This document shows, piece after piece, positions 49,027-57,827 of a stretch of DNA of 64,000 nucleotides. The position numbers and the translations under genes are program-made. Each line of letters opens with the position of its first letter. The first letter of the stretch is position 1. Under the pieces are notes generated by a model. The model saw only the letters and a program-made list of their open reading frames with translations, was not told the origin of the DNA and searched no databases. Source of the DNA: Iodobacter fluviatilis (lineage in GTDB: Bacteria; Pseudomonadota; Gammaproteobacteria; Burkholderiales; Chitinibacteraceae). The DNA is taken from positions 2,914,001 to 2,978,000 of the forward strand of contig NZ_CP025781.1 in NCBI RefSeq assembly GCF_004194535.1, written 5' to 3'.

Positions 49027-50496
49027 ATGCCTGATTATCCTATCATTGCCGCAGTCGATCTTGGCTCTAACAGCTTTCGCTTGCAAATCGCTCGCGTGGT
49101 TGAAGGTGCTCTCTTCCCTTTGGATTCTCTAAAGGAAACCGTCAGGCTTGGGGCAGGTCTTGATGCCGCAGGCGCCCTCACACCAGAGGCCCAGCAGCAG
49201 GCCATCGAAGCGCTAGCGCGCTTTGGTGAGCGTCTGCGTGGCTTGCCTGTAGAGTGCGTGCGTGCGGTAGCTACCAATACTTTTCGGGTAGCCAAAAATG
49301 CCAGTACTTTTTTACCGCAAGCCGAAGCCGCTTTGGGTTTTCCAATTGAAGTGATCGCAGGGCGTGAGGAGGCGCGGCTGATTTATATTGGCGCAGCGCA
49401 TAGCCTGCCTGCCACGCGGGATAAACGTTTGGTGGTGGATATTGGTGGTGGCTCAACCGAATTAATTACTGGCAGCCATTTTAGGATTTTCCGCACTGAA
49501 AGCGTACCTATGGGCTGTGTGAGCTGGAGCTTACGATTTTTCCCAGATGGCATTATTACTGGCGAGCGTTTAGCTGAGGCTGAGCTTGCGGCACGGGGTA
49601 TGTTGCTTTCATTAGTGCCTGATTTTAATCATGAGCAGTGGCAGCGTGCCGTGGGTACATCAGGTACTGCACGTTCTATTGCCGATATTTTAGAGCTAAA
49701 TGATTTCTCTGCTCTAGGCATTACTCGTGCTGGCATGGATAAGCTGCGGGAGCATATTCTGGCCGCTGGCCATGTAGATAAAGTACAGCTTAACGGCTTA
49801 CGCGCTGATCGACGCCCCGTATTGCCAGGCGGCTTCGCCATTATGATGGCGGTGTTTGATATGCTGGCCATAGATAGGATGGGCGTGACGTTTGGTGCGC
49901 TACGTGACGGGGTTTTATACGATTTAGTGGGTCGGCAATCTGAGCATGATATTCGTCATCGCTCGGTTGAACAGTTTCAGCGCCGCTACCATGTCGATCC
50001 TTATCAAGCAGAAAGAGTGGCTAAGTTAGCTGGCCGCTTTTACGCAGCGATGGTGGCCGATGATGCGATAGGCGCACATCGTCTTAATATGGCTGCAGGC
50101 TTACACGAAGTTGGGCGCTCAATTGCGCACGCTAGCTATCACAAGCATTCTGCATATATTTTATTGCACGCTGATATGCCGGGCTTTTCTAAGCGCGAAC
50201 AGGCTTTGCTCGCAAGATTAGTATTAGCACACCGCGGTGGCTTAGGTAAGCTGGATGAAAATGTGATTGATTTAGTTGAATGGTCGGCGATTTTAGCGCT
50301 GCGCTTAGCGGCTATTTTTTGCCGCTCGCGCACCAATATCGAATTACCGCTGTTGCGCTGTGAAGCCAATAGTAAGCAATTTTTATTAGAAGTCGATCAC
50401 GCTTGGCTGGATGCTAATCCTCTAACTGCCTATGCACTGACTGAGGAGGTAAACGCGTGGCAAAACATCGGCATGAAACTACTCGTCGTAAGCTAA
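49027..50496 (+). CDS. ppx: Exopolyphosphatase (Ppx/GppA family)
   Basis: A 489-residue protein of the ASKHA fold. It begins IIAAVDLGSNSFRLQIARV (phosphate 1 motif), then IAGREEARLIYIGA, LVVDIGGGSTELI (phosphate 2), VGTSGTARSIADIL and GVTFGALRDGVLYDL. An HD-like C-terminal helical domain follows. It hydrolyses inorganic polyphosphate from the ends; some family members also hydrolyse pppGpp, so the GppA role cannot be excluded. ATG 49027 is chosen because the fold starts there; the upstream in-frame extension from 48892 runs through the terminator. The last 40 bases overlap corA. Confidence 0.94.
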   Translation: MPDYPIIAAVDLGSNSFRLQIARVVEGALFPLDSLKETVRLGAGLDAAGALTPEAQQQAIEALARFGERLRGLPVECVRAVATNTFRVAKNASTFLPQAEAALGFPIEVIAGREEARLIYIGAAHSLPATRDKRLVVDIGGGSTELITGSHFRIFRTESVPMGCVSWSLRFFPDGIITGERLAEAELAARGMLLSLVPDFNHEQWQRAVGTSGTARSIADILELNDFSALGITRAGMDKLREHILAAGHVDKVQLNGLRADRRPVLPGGFAIMMAVFDMLAIDRMGVTFGALRDGVLYDLVGRQSEHDIRHRSVEQFQRRYHVDPYQAERVAKLAGRFYAAMVADDAIGAHRLNMAAGLHEVGRSIAHASYHKHSAYILLHADMPGFSKREQALLARLVLAHRGGLGKLDENVIDLVEWSAILALRLAAIFCRSRTNIELPLLRCEANSKQFLLEVDHAWLDANPLTAYALTEEVNAWQNIGMKLLVVS

Positions 50497-51554
50497 GGAC
50501 GGTTCCTACGGCAAGCAAGGCAGGCATGGCACCTGGGACTATGCAATATGTAGGCCCACGTGCTGCGGATCAAACTTTAGCCAGCTTAATTGAATATGGC
50601 CAAGGGCCTGACGAGTTTTATGAAAAACTGTTTACTTCTTTAGAAGAAGGGCAGGGCTATCAGCCCCAGCATCCTTTGCTCTGGCTTAATTTGCATGGTT
50701 TGGCCAATATTGATTTATTAAAGGTGGTAGGCCGCCGTTTTGGCTTACACCCCTTGGTGCTAGAAGACATCCTGAATACCGAGCAAAGGCCGAAAGTTGA
50801 GGTATTTAACGGCTACGTGTTTATTTGTGTGCGCTTGGTGAGCGTTAGTGACGCTGGGGAAATCAGTAGCGAGCACGTCAGCATTGTTTTGGGAAAAAAC
50901 TATGTACTGACTTTCCAAGAAAAGCCGAGCGGCACGTTTAATCAGATTCGTGAAGGGCTGAAATCCAGCCAATCGCAATTACGCCGCTTTGGTTCAGATT
51001 ATTTGGTGTATACCCTACTGGATAAACTGGTCGATCGTTATTTTCTAGTGCTTGAAGCCATTAGCGAGCGTAGCGAGGATTTGGACGACGCCATTTCATC
51101 TGGCCCCAATCCTGCTCAACTGCAAGAAATTCAAGCTTTGCGCCGTACTATGCAATATGTGAAGCGTGGCTTATGGCCATTGCGTGAAGTGATGAATACT
51201 TTGCAGCGCGACGAGGCCGATTTCTTTCGCGATGAAACCCAGCTCTATTTGCGTGATGTGTATGACCATGTGGTGCAAATGATAGAAAGTGGTGAGGCGC
51301 TGCGGGATTTAGTCAACTCCTTGCAAGACAATTACATGTCATTGCAAGCAAATCGCATGAATATTGAAATGCGCCGCTTAACCGTGCTGACAACGATTTT
51401 TATGCCGCTGACTTTAATTGCCGGAATTTATGGTATGAATTTTGAAGTGATGCCAGAGCTAAAATGGCAATGGGGCTATTTTATGGTTTTAGGTGGAATG
51501 GCGGTAATTGGGCTTGGCTTAACGCTGTACTTCAGGGCTAAACGCTGGTTTTAG
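50457..51554 (+). CDS. corA: Magnesium/cobalt transporter CorA
   Basis: A 365-residue channel with a large cytoplasmic alpha/beta domain, a long stalk helix and two C-terminal membrane helices. The defining GMN is present in LIAGIYGMNFEVMPE, preceded by RRLTVLTTIFMPLTLIAG. It mediates Mg2+ (and Co2+/Ni2+) uptake as a pentamer. The start is GTG 50457 with GAGGAGGT six bases upstream, inside the 3' end of ppx. The 40-bp overlap shows co-expression. Confidence 0.96.
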   Translation: MAKHRHETTRRKLRTVPTASKAGMAPGTMQYVGPRAADQTLASLIEYGQGPDEFYEKLFTSLEEGQGYQPQHPLLWLNLHGLANIDLLKVVGRRFGLHPLVLEDILNTEQRPKVEVFNGYVFICVRLVSVSDAGEISSEHVSIVLGKNYVLTFQEKPSGTFNQIREGLKSSQSQLRRFGSDYLVYTLLDKLVDRYFLVLEAISERSEDLDDAISSGPNPAQLQEIQALRRTMQYVKRGLWPLREVMNTLQRDEADFFRDETQLYLRDVYDHVVQMIESGEALRDLVNSLQDNYMSLQANRMNIEMRRLTVLTTIFMPLTLIAGIYGMNFEVMPELKWQWGYFMVLGGMAVIGLGLTLYFRAKRWF

Positions 51555-51562
51555 TGGGGTGT

Positions 51563-51640
51563 AAATAAACCCAAACCTTAAACCACGGAGGAAACCCCGT
51601 GTTCTCAATGGTTTCCGTGTTTCAATATTTGGGTTTTATT
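51563..51640. repeat. Compact hairpin of the ACCCAAA/TTTGGGT repeat family, possible bidirectional terminator
   Basis: AATAAACCCAAACCTTAAACCACGG and its near-complement CCGTGTTTCAATATTTGGGTTTTATT fold back over about 78 bases. It lies between the convergent corA and DUF456 genes and ends with T-rich sequence on both strands, so it may have been co-opted as a terminator. Confidence 0.6.
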
Positions 51641-51653
51641 GATGTAGGGCTTA

Positions 51654-52151
51654 CTAAACCCACCAAGCAAAAGCAAATACGGCAAACATAGATAAGCCGA
51701 TCGCAATCTTGGCCACTGCCCCCACTAGCATGCCAATAAAGGTGGCGATGCCTACCTTTCCCGCTTGCATCACATCTTGCTTAGCCCAGAATTCACCCAC
51801 GGCAGCGCCAATAAATGGCCCTAAAAGCAGGCCGGGCAAGCCAGCAAAAATCCCTAAAACGCCACCAATGATTGCACCCCAAACCGCAGCAGGGCTAGCC
51901 CCCGCTTTTTTTGCCCCTAATGCCCCAGCAATATAATCCAGCGCCATCGATAAAATCAGCAGCAGTCCCAGCACAGTTAGCCAGCCATAGCCCACCCGCA
52001 CAAACTGATCTAAATACGCTGCGAGCAACATGCCGCCAAAGATAAATGGTGTAGAAGGTAAAAACGGCAGCAGCGTGCCCAATAGTCCTGAAATCATCAA
52101 GACCCAAGCCAGCACCCACCAGCCAATATCTGCACTTAAAAGTTCTGGCAT
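51654..52151 (-). CDS. DUF456 family membrane protein
   Basis: A 165-residue inner-membrane protein with about four to five hydrophobic segments. The family pattern is LLGTLLPFLPSTPFIFGGMLLAAYLDQF near the start, and GAKKAGASPAAVWGAIIGGVLGIFAGLPGLLLGPFIGAAVGEF in the centre. The function of DUF456 proteins is unknown. ATG 52151 (MPELLSADIGWW) is preferred over 52175 because AGGAAAAAC lies just before it. It converges on corA. Confidence 0.85.
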   Translation of the reverse strand: MPELLSADIGWWVLAWVLMISGLLGTLLPFLPSTPFIFGGMLLAAYLDQFVRVGYGWLTVLGLLLILSMALDYIAGALGAKKAGASPAAVWGAIIGGVLGIFAGLPGLLLGPFIGAAVGEFWAKQDVMQAGKVGIATFIGMLVGAVAKIAIGLSMFAVFAFAWWV

Positions 52152-52264
52152 GTTTTTCCTGAAGTAAGAATCCAAGTGAGTTTGAGCATGGAACGGTTAG
52201 AAGGTTCTTGGTTTTGTGTTGTGAACAATCGGGGTTCTACCATACTCAATACAAATATTGAATC

Positions 52265-52680
52265 ATCGTAGGGCGGGTGAAACCCCAAGCGCACTAATCA
52301 AATTATTTTTTATTAGCAAACGGCAAAAAAGTATAGAAACCACGCTCTTTGCATAGGGCTTTTTAAAGTCCCCTTGAAACACGCCGGAGCGAGGAACAAG
52401 CGGGGCAGGGTTTCGGCAAGGGAGCGAGGAACGAGCCAATCCCGCCCGCGGCCGACTCGATTGTCCGCAGCGCAGGGGCTTTCGTGTTTCGTGGGGTCGC
52501 CTTCTTTGGCTTCGTTTCTTGGCGAAGCAAGAAAGGAGGGCCCCGCGGTGGCTAACCGCTCCAAAATCAATGTGCCGAAGGCACTAAAAAGGTCTTGTTG
52601 TATTTTGCTTAGTACGTATGGAGTGCAATTCGCTTATTTTTTAGCATCGCTCGCGGGTTTCACCCGCCCTACGCACTAGC
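52265..52680 (-). repeat. Composite repeat R5 (full-length GTGCCTTCGGCAC element inside GGCGGGT arms)
   Basis: The inverted counterpart of R4. Outer arms GTAGGGCGGGTGAAACC (about 52269) and GGGTTTCACCCGCCCTACG (about 52655) enclose an element at 52289-52612. It carries GTGCCGAAGGCAC at 52572-52584, CCTTCTTTGGCTTCGTTTCTTGGC-like centre, ACCACGCTCTTTGCA tail and a TTTTGCTTAG end. No gene was seen in the 52152-52679 gap. Confidence 0.8.
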
Positions 52681-54245
52681 TACCCCAGTCTTTTGCGCAA
52701 AAACAAGCTGAGCTGTTCCACCAACCAAGATAACCCCAGCATGGCAATGATGATGGTGGCGGCTTGTTGTTGCTGGAATAAAGAAAGGGTGAAATAAAGC
52801 TGCTGCCCTAAGCCACCCGCGCCCACTAAGCCTAAAACCGTGGCCATGCGGATATTGTTTTCCCAGCGGTAGAGCGTATAGGCAATCCATTGTGCGGTGA
52901 CTTGTGGCATCAGGGCGTAGCAAAAAGCATTGAGGCTGCTGCTGCCTGAGCAGACTAGCGCGTTAAATGGTTGGGGATCGGCGTTTTCTAGCGTTTCGGT
53001 AAATAGCCTGCCCAGCACGCCGCAAGTATGCAGCGCTAGCGCTAAGGTTCCGGCAAAGGGGCCAAGGCCGACGGCCAGCACCATGATGGCTGCCCAGAGC
53101 AAATCGGGCACACCGCGTAATAAATTAAGCCAGAGTCTTGCTGCTGTTTTGGGTCCTTGCCCCCAGCGGCCAGCAGCAGGTAGTGCCAGCAAGGCTGCAC
53201 CAAATAGCGCCAGCAGCGTGCCGACGGCAGAAATTGCGAGCGTTTCTAATGCGCCTTGCGCCACAAGCGTCAGATGACTGGCGCTGGTATCAAAAGGGAA
53301 AAAATCATAGAGATAAGCGAAAAGCTGGCTGCTGGCGCTAAAGGCCTGTTGCCAATCGCTCCATAGCCAGTAGCAGGAAAAAGCCACCATAGTGATTGCC
53401 ACCAGCAGCATTTTGTCTACGTTATGAGCGAGCGCTTTGCGGGCGGCTTGGCTGATGGCTTCGGTGCAGGTAACGAGTAGTAAAAAGACGATCAGCAAGC
53501 TGCCGACTTCGCCGCCATTCATCATCTTGATCGAAGTATCAAGCAATTGCCCCAAGCCGCCAGCGCCGACAAAGCCCATCACCGCCGAAGCACGAATCGC
53601 GCATTCCCAGCGATACACCGAGTAGGAAAGCAGCTCGGGCAGGGCTTGCGGCAGCAGGGCGTGGGTGAAAATCTGCCAGCGCGAAGCACCGCTGGCCGCG
53701 AGTGCCGCAGCGGCTTCTTTGGGCTGCGATTCTAAAATCTCTGAATACACTTTCCCCAGCATGCCGCCATAGGCTAAGCCCAGCGCCAGCACTGCGGCGG
53801 TAGAACCTAGCCCAAAGGCGCGAACAAACAGCAGGGCCCAAACGATTTCTGGCACGCCGCGCAGCAACACCAAGGCGCTTCTTAATAGCGGCACACCCAG
53901 CCAGCGGGCAGCGCGATTGCGGCCAGCGGTAAGCAGCGGAATCGATAATGCTTGGGTGCTAAATAGGGCGGCGGGAAAGCCAATTAGCATCGCCAGTAGC
54001 GATCCGCTCGTCGCCACGGCCAATGTCTGTATGGTGGCCAAACCCATCTCTTGCAAAAATTCGGCAGAATGAGCTGGCGGAAAAAAGCTACCTAAAAATA
54101 CAAATAGATGGCTAAGCGTACCGCTTTCCCATAGCTTCCAAGGCGCAAAACCACTGAGCTGGAAGGCGGGGGCAAATAGCAGAATAACGATCAGGGTGAT
54201 CGTTAGGCGCAAGCGTGCAGCGGGGTCTTTTTCCCGAACTAGCAT
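52680..54245 (-). CDS. phnE: Phosphonate/phosphite-type ABC transporter permease, two PhnE modules fused
   Basis: A 521-residue protein made of two consecutive PhnE-like permease units, each with about six membrane helices. Unit 1 contains LLRGVPEIVWALLFVRAFGLG and VYRWECAIRASAVMGFVGAGGLG; unit 2 repeats LLRGVPDLLWAAIMVLAVGLG and LYRWENNIRMATVLGLVGAGGLG. The EAA-loop regions are EILESQPKEAAAALAASGASRW and ETLENADPQPFNALVCSGSSS; the second is less canonical. A single chain would form the whole membrane channel. ATG 54245 overlaps the phnC stop by seven bases. No phosphonate C-P lyase genes are nearby, so phosphite, phosphonate or phosphate could be the cargo. Confidence 0.9.
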   Translation of the reverse strand: MLVREKDPAARLRLTITLIVILLFAPAFQLSGFAPWKLWESGTLSHLFVFLGSFFPPAHSAEFLQEMGLATIQTLAVATSGSLLAMLIGFPAALFSTQALSIPLLTAGRNRAARWLGVPLLRSALVLLRGVPEIVWALLFVRAFGLGSTAAVLALGLAYGGMLGKVYSEILESQPKEAAAALAASGASRWQIFTHALLPQALPELLSYSVYRWECAIRASAVMGFVGAGGLGQLLDTSIKMMNGGEVGSLLIVFLLLVTCTEAISQAARKALAHNVDKMLLVAITMVAFSCYWLWSDWQQAFSASSQLFAYLYDFFPFDTSASHLTLVAQGALETLAISAVGTLLALFGAALLALPAAGRWGQGPKTAARLWLNLLRGVPDLLWAAIMVLAVGLGPFAGTLALALHTCGVLGRLFTETLENADPQPFNALVCSGSSSLNAFCYALMPQVTAQWIAYTLYRWENNIRMATVLGLVGAGGLGQQLYFTLSLFQQQQAATIIIAMLGLSWLVEQLSLFLRKRLG

Positions 54246-55027
54246 CGAGCACCCCGAGGCAAGCTGGCCACGGGTGGGGCGCTTGGATCATTACTTTCCC
54301 CTGCATACAGCGTATCGAGCAGGGCTGGGCTGACTTCATGGCTCGGCAAATCAAACTGAATTTGCCCTTGAACAATGCCAATAATGCGCGGGAAAAATTT
54401 GAGTGCTAGATCAACCGAATGCAAGCTAGTCAGTAGAGTGGCATTGCGTGCTTGTGCTGCCGATGTGAGTAGGGCCAGTGTTTTATCGGCCAATACGGGG
54501 TCGAGCGCAGAAACCGGCTCGTCGGCAAGGATAAGATCGGCCGCTTGATACAGCACGCGTGCTAGGCCCACCCGTTGTAATTGCCCGCCGGATAGGGTAT
54601 CGCAAGCCACAAATAATTTATCTGCCAGCTGCACCTGCTCTAATACATTGCGTATCCCTGCAATATCTTGCGGATAAGCCAGCGCCAGTAAAGATTGAGC
54701 AAAGGATTGTCGCCCTAATCGCCCTGCCGCTACTGCCGTGATCACACGGCTTTTGCCTGGCAGTGGTGGCGCTTGATACACCATGCCAATGCGGCTGCGT
54801 AATTGCTGCAGGCGGCGACGCTCTAACTGCCACGGGTTTTGATCTAATAAGTGCAGCTCGCCGCTATTGGGCGAATGGTGAGTGCCTAGTAGCCTAAGTA
54901 AAGAAGATTTACCCGCGCCAGAAGGCCCAATCAGCGCAATCTGTTCGCCCTGAGCGGCGGCAAGCGTGATGTTATTTAAAACGCGAGTAGCGCCAAGCGT
55001 GAGGGAGAGCTGTTGCAGTTGGAACAT
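54239..55027 (-). CDS. phnC: Phosphonate-type ABC transporter ATP-binding protein
   Basis: A 262-residue ABC ATPase. Walker A is IGPSGAGKSSLLRLLG, the signature LSGGQLQRVGLARVLYQ, Walker B LILADEPVSALDP, and the switch His lies in LLTSLHSVDLAL. It powers the fused permease encoded just downstream. ATG 55027 (MFQLQQLSLTLG) is chosen; the upstream in-frame extension to 55117 reads through repeat DNA. A 346-bp repeat-filled gap separates it from the phnD-type binding-protein gene. Confidence 0.93.
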   Translation of the reverse strand: MFQLQQLSLTLGATRVLNNITLAAAQGEQIALIGPSGAGKSSLLRLLGTHHSPNSGELHLLDQNPWQLERRRLQQLRSRIGMVYQAPPLPGKSRVITAVAAGRLGRQSFAQSLLALAYPQDIAGIRNVLEQVQLADKLFVACDTLSGGQLQRVGLARVLYQAADLILADEPVSALDPVLADKTLALLTSAAQARNATLLTSLHSVDLALKFFPRIIGIVQGQIQFDLPSHEVSPALLDTLYAGESNDPSAPPVASLPRGARC

Positions 55028-55055
55028 GGTGTACTTATTTTTTTGAAAGGGTAAA

Positions 55056-55370
55056 AAATCTGTAGACACAGAGATCAGGAAGAACACAGCACACGGAGTA
55101 AAAGCATTTATGCCCAACAGGCTGCTAGCAGCTTGTGCTTCTCACCAAACTTCCAAACCGTCATCCCCGAGTGTTTTTATCGGGGATCCAGCAGTAGCAC
55201 TGGATTCCCGATAAATACATTCGGGAATGACGCAGTTTTGTAGGGCGAGTGAAACCCGCCGAGCTTTGCTTAAACACGAAAAACGGCGGGTTTCACCCGC
55301 ACTACGAATGACCATTCAAGATTTCTCTGTGCTCTGCTTTTAAGCTTGGTGTGTGTCTACAGACCTTAGG
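55056..55370. repeat. Composite of inverted repeats between phnC and phnD
   Basis: An outer pair TCTGTAGACACAGAG (about 55061) and TGTGTCTACAGACC (about 55355) encloses a 74-bp palindrome at 55159-55232 and a GGCGGGT hairpin at 55241-55304. A short motif near 55117-55135, ACAGGCTGCTAGCAGCTTGT, looks like two ends of the 164-bp MITE back to back. The same outer arms bracket the tandem array at 59.7-60.6 kb. Confidence 0.75.
55159..55232. repeat. 74-bp palindromic intergenic repeat, copy 2
   Basis: CGTCATCCCCGAGT..CGGGGATCCAG and CTGGATTCCCGA..TCGGGAATGACG, the same structure and length as the copy at 3982. Confidence 0.85.
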
Positions 55371-55373
55371 TTC

Positions 55374-56216
55374 TTACTTAATCAAATCCACTTTCTTAGC
55401 TGATTCTTCAATCGCTTTGTAATTCTCGGCGGAGGTTGGGATAAAGCGGCTGGCGCGTTGTAGATCGAGCACTTCTTTATGCGCTGGGTTTTTAGCATCA
55501 AGCTTTAAGAAAGCCGCTTTCAGCTTGGCTGCGATGCCAGCATCCAGATCAGAGCGGATGGTCCAGTTGTAATCAAAGAACGGTGGCGTGGTGTAGAACA
55601 CGCGCACTTTGCTTGGGTCTACTTTCTTTTGCTCGACCAATTTATCCCAAACCGAAGCATTCAATGCACCTGCGTCTACCTTGCCCGAAGCCACCCAAGC
55701 CACCGTTGCATCGTGGGTGCCGGAATACGCTGGCAAACCTTTGAAATCTTTATCAGGATCGATGCCTTTTTGCTCAATAAAGTAGCGCGGCATCAGGTGG
55801 CCAGAGGTGCTGGACGCCGAGCCAAAGGCAAAGGTTTTGCCTTTTAGATCATTCAGGCTATTGATATCGCTGCGGGCGGTAATCAATTTACTGGTGAAAC
55901 GCGCGTCTTCTTCACGCTGTACCAGCGGCGTAACCTTGCCGCGTTTATTGGCTTGTACAAAGGTAAAGCCGCCCAGCCAAGCCAAATCAATACGCTTGCC
56001 AGCGAGGGCTTCTACTACGGCGGCGTAATCTGTTACCGGCACAAATTGCACTTTCATGCCCAGCTCGGCTTCCAGATATTTACCCAGTGGGGTGAATTTG
56101 CGTTGTAGTTCGGTAGGCGATTCATCAGGAATCGCTGAGACTCTTAATACTTCCTCTGCCTGGCAAAAGCCAGCGGCTAATAAGGAGGCCACAAGGGCGA
56201 TGGAGCGTAGCTTCAT
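55374..56216 (-). CDS. phnD: Phosphonate/phosphite-type ABC transporter substrate-binding protein
   Basis: A 280-residue periplasmic protein with signal peptide MKLRSIALVASLLAAGFCQA. The PhnD family core is visible: RVSAIPDESPTELQRKFTPLGKYLE, DLAWLGGFTFVQA, KTFAFGSASSTSGHLMPRYF (oxyanion-binding loop), and SGTHDATVAWVASGKVDAGAL. It delivers the phosphorus oxyanion to the PhnE-PhnC transporter. ATG 56216 is selected for the signal peptide; the longer frame from 56345 runs through repeats. Confidence 0.92.
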   Translation of the reverse strand: MKLRSIALVASLLAAGFCQAEEVLRVSAIPDESPTELQRKFTPLGKYLEAELGMKVQFVPVTDYAAVVEALAGKRIDLAWLGGFTFVQANKRGKVTPLVQREEDARFTSKLITARSDINSLNDLKGKTFAFGSASSTSGHLMPRYFIEQKGIDPDKDFKGLPAYSGTHDATVAWVASGKVDAGALNASVWDKLVEQKKVDPSKVRVFYTTPPFFDYNWTIRSDLDAGIAAKLKAAFLKLDAKNPAHKEVLDLQRASRFIPTSAENYKAIEESAKKVDLIK

Positions 56217-56250
56217 GGTGGTGTTCTCGAATATTTTGATATGAGCTGAG

Positions 56251-56311
56251 TAGGGCGGGTGCAACCCGCCAAGTTTTAAATGCGTAAAAGCGGCGGGTTG
56301 CACCCGCCCTA
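56251..56311. repeat. GGCGGGT hairpin repeat
   Basis: Two perfect 20-base inverted arms (56251-56270 and 56292-56311) of the TAGGGCGGGTGCAACCCGCC type with a 21-base spacer; each arm is itself nearly palindromic. Related arms bracket R4 and R5 and occur at 55241-55304. Confidence 0.85.
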
Positions 56312-56353
56312 CAAAAGCTAAATAACTTCCCAGTGGTCTCATCAACGCAAACC

Positions 56354-56427
56354 CGTCATCCCCGAATGATTTTGTCGGGGATCCAGCAGGGCAGCTGGAT
56401 TTCCGCCAAAGGCACGCGGGAATGACG
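56354..56427. repeat. 74-bp palindromic intergenic repeat, copy 3
   Basis: CGTCATCCCCGAATG..CGGGGATCCAGC and GCTGGATTTCCGCC..CGGGAATGACG, in the gap between phnD and lgt. Confidence 0.85.
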
Positions 56428-56455
56428 ATATTTCGTAGCGGGAAATTAATATGAG

Positions 56456-57247
56456 TTATGTATTACGTGTTTTTTTGCTGCTCCACCAAAACAAATGCGC
56501 GCCAATCAGAATCATTGGCAGGCTAAGCAATTGCCCCATAGAAAGATGCATGGCTAAGTAGCCAAGGAAATCATCGGGCTCGCGGGCAAATTCGGCGATA
56601 AAGCGAAATACGCCGTAGCCTAATAAAAACAGTGCAGACACTTGGCCGGTACGGCGTGGTTTGGCGGAATAAAACCAAAGCAGGGCAAATAAGACGATGC
56701 CTTCTAGGGCAAACTGATACAGCTGCGAAGGGTGGCGCGGCAGCCCGTCATGCGCCTGCGGAAAAATCATCGCAAAAGGCATATCTTGCGACGTCACACG
56801 GCCCCACAGCTCGCCATTAATAAAGTTACCTAAGCGGCCAGCGGCTAAGCCCAGCGGCACCAGTGGTGCAATAAAGTCAGTCACTTGAAAGAAGCTGCGG
56901 CCCGTTTTGCGGCCAAATACCCACATCGCCACCAATACGCCCAAAAAGCCGCCATGAAACGCCATGCCGCCTTCCCAAACTTTAAGGATATCCAGTGGGT
57001 GCGAGAAGTAAAAGTCTGGCTTATAAAACAGTACATAACCCAGCCGCCCACCAAGAATCACCCCTAGCACGCCATAAAATAAAAGATCGTCTAGCTCTTC
57101 TGGCTTCCATGTGTTTGATTGTTTGGCGCGCATGCGGCCCATAAACAAAAACAGCATAAAACCGATCAAATACATCAGCCCGTACCAGTGGATACCCACA
57201 GGGCCTAGATGGATGGCAATTGGGTCAAATTGCGGATGAATTAGCAT
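56456..57247 (-). CDS. lgt: Prolipoprotein diacylglyceryl transferase
   Basis: A 263-residue inner-membrane enzyme with about seven membrane segments. It adds diacylglycerol from phosphatidylglycerol to the lipobox cysteine of preprolipoproteins. Conserved parts are [37 protein letters not shown] with the catalytic His, and the signature [14 protein letters not shown] followed by [14 protein letters not shown]. It serves the many predicted lipoproteins of this window. GGAAGG lies upstream of ATG 57247. Confidence 0.97.
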   Translation of the reverse strand: MLIHPQFDPIAIHLGPVGIHWYGLMYLIGFMLFLFMGRMRAKQSNTWKPEELDDLLFYGVLGVILGGRLGYVLFYKPDFYFSHPLDILKVWEGGMAFHGGFLGVLVAMWVFGRKTGRSFFQVTDFIAPLVPLGLAAGRLGNFINGELWGRVTSQDMPFAMIFPQAHDGLPRHPSQLYQFALEGIVLFALLWFYSAKPRRTGQVSALFLLGYGVFRFIAEFAREPDDFLGYLAMHLSMGQLLSLPMILIGAHLFWWSSKKTRNT

Positions 57248-57291
57248 GCAAACCAGCCTTCCGATAAAATGGGCCGATTATACCCTAGGCG

Positions 57292-57455
57292 AGCAGCCTG
57301 TCGGACTTAAGCGATCGTAGCGAGGGAAAGTCCGGTTTGAGACAGATTGAACGGATTTTTGAGGCGAATAGCTGGCTATTCAACGAGAAAATGCGTTATA
57401 TATGGCCAAATCCGGCTTTTCCGCAGTAGATCAGCCTTAAGTCCGACAGGCTGCT
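57292..57455 (-). mobile_element. 164-bp palindromic MITE-like element, copy C
   Basis: Inverted relative to copies A and B and more diverged internally, but still 164 bp with AGCAGCCTGTCGGACTTAAG at the left and TTAAGTCCGACAGGCTGCT at the right, centred on GAATAGC-TG-GCTATTC. The left flank is CG instead of CT. It lies between the divergent lgt and ilvD genes. Confidence 0.85.
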
Positions 57456-57827
57456 AGGTTGACATTTGATTCGTAGAACGCGAAACAATGGGTAACTAAG
57501 CCGTACTTAGCCTGAATATTTCCTTTAGGCCGCCAGCCCTGCATGTTGGAGTGACAAAATTACTTTTACTACGCAGAGTCGATCAGCCGTTTTTTGAGCC
57601 TTCCTGCTTTTACCCAAGCGGTTGATGTGCTCTTTATAAATACGGCTATTCAGATATTTGAAGTCTTTTTCCTGATTGATTACTTCGCTGCAAGGATCTA
57701 AAAATGCCTGTCTATCTCCCCCGCACTAGCATGCATGGCCGTAAAAAAGCTTGCCGGTAGCCGTGCATAAAATAAATCTGTAATTCTAATTCTGAGTTTT
57801 TCCTTAATTCTATAGAAAGGAATAAAA
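57456..57827. other. ilvD leader region with a duplicated ilvD start
   Basis: 372 bases before ilvD. At 57704-57760 there is an 18-codon ORF, MPVYLPRTSMHGRKKACR, preceded by CAAGGATCTAAAA. It closely mimics the ilvD start ([18 protein letters not shown], preceded by GAAAGGAATAAAA). So the RBS and first 15 or so codons of ilvD are present twice, 124 bp apart. It may be a decayed partial duplication or a translated leader peptide. Apart from this no gene was seen. Confidence 0.7.

Noticed and set aside
57456-57703. Classical branched-chain attenuator before ilvD
   Set aside because: No peptide rich in Ile/Val/Leu codons and no terminator/antiterminator pair was seen; the short ORF present is a copy of the ilvD start.
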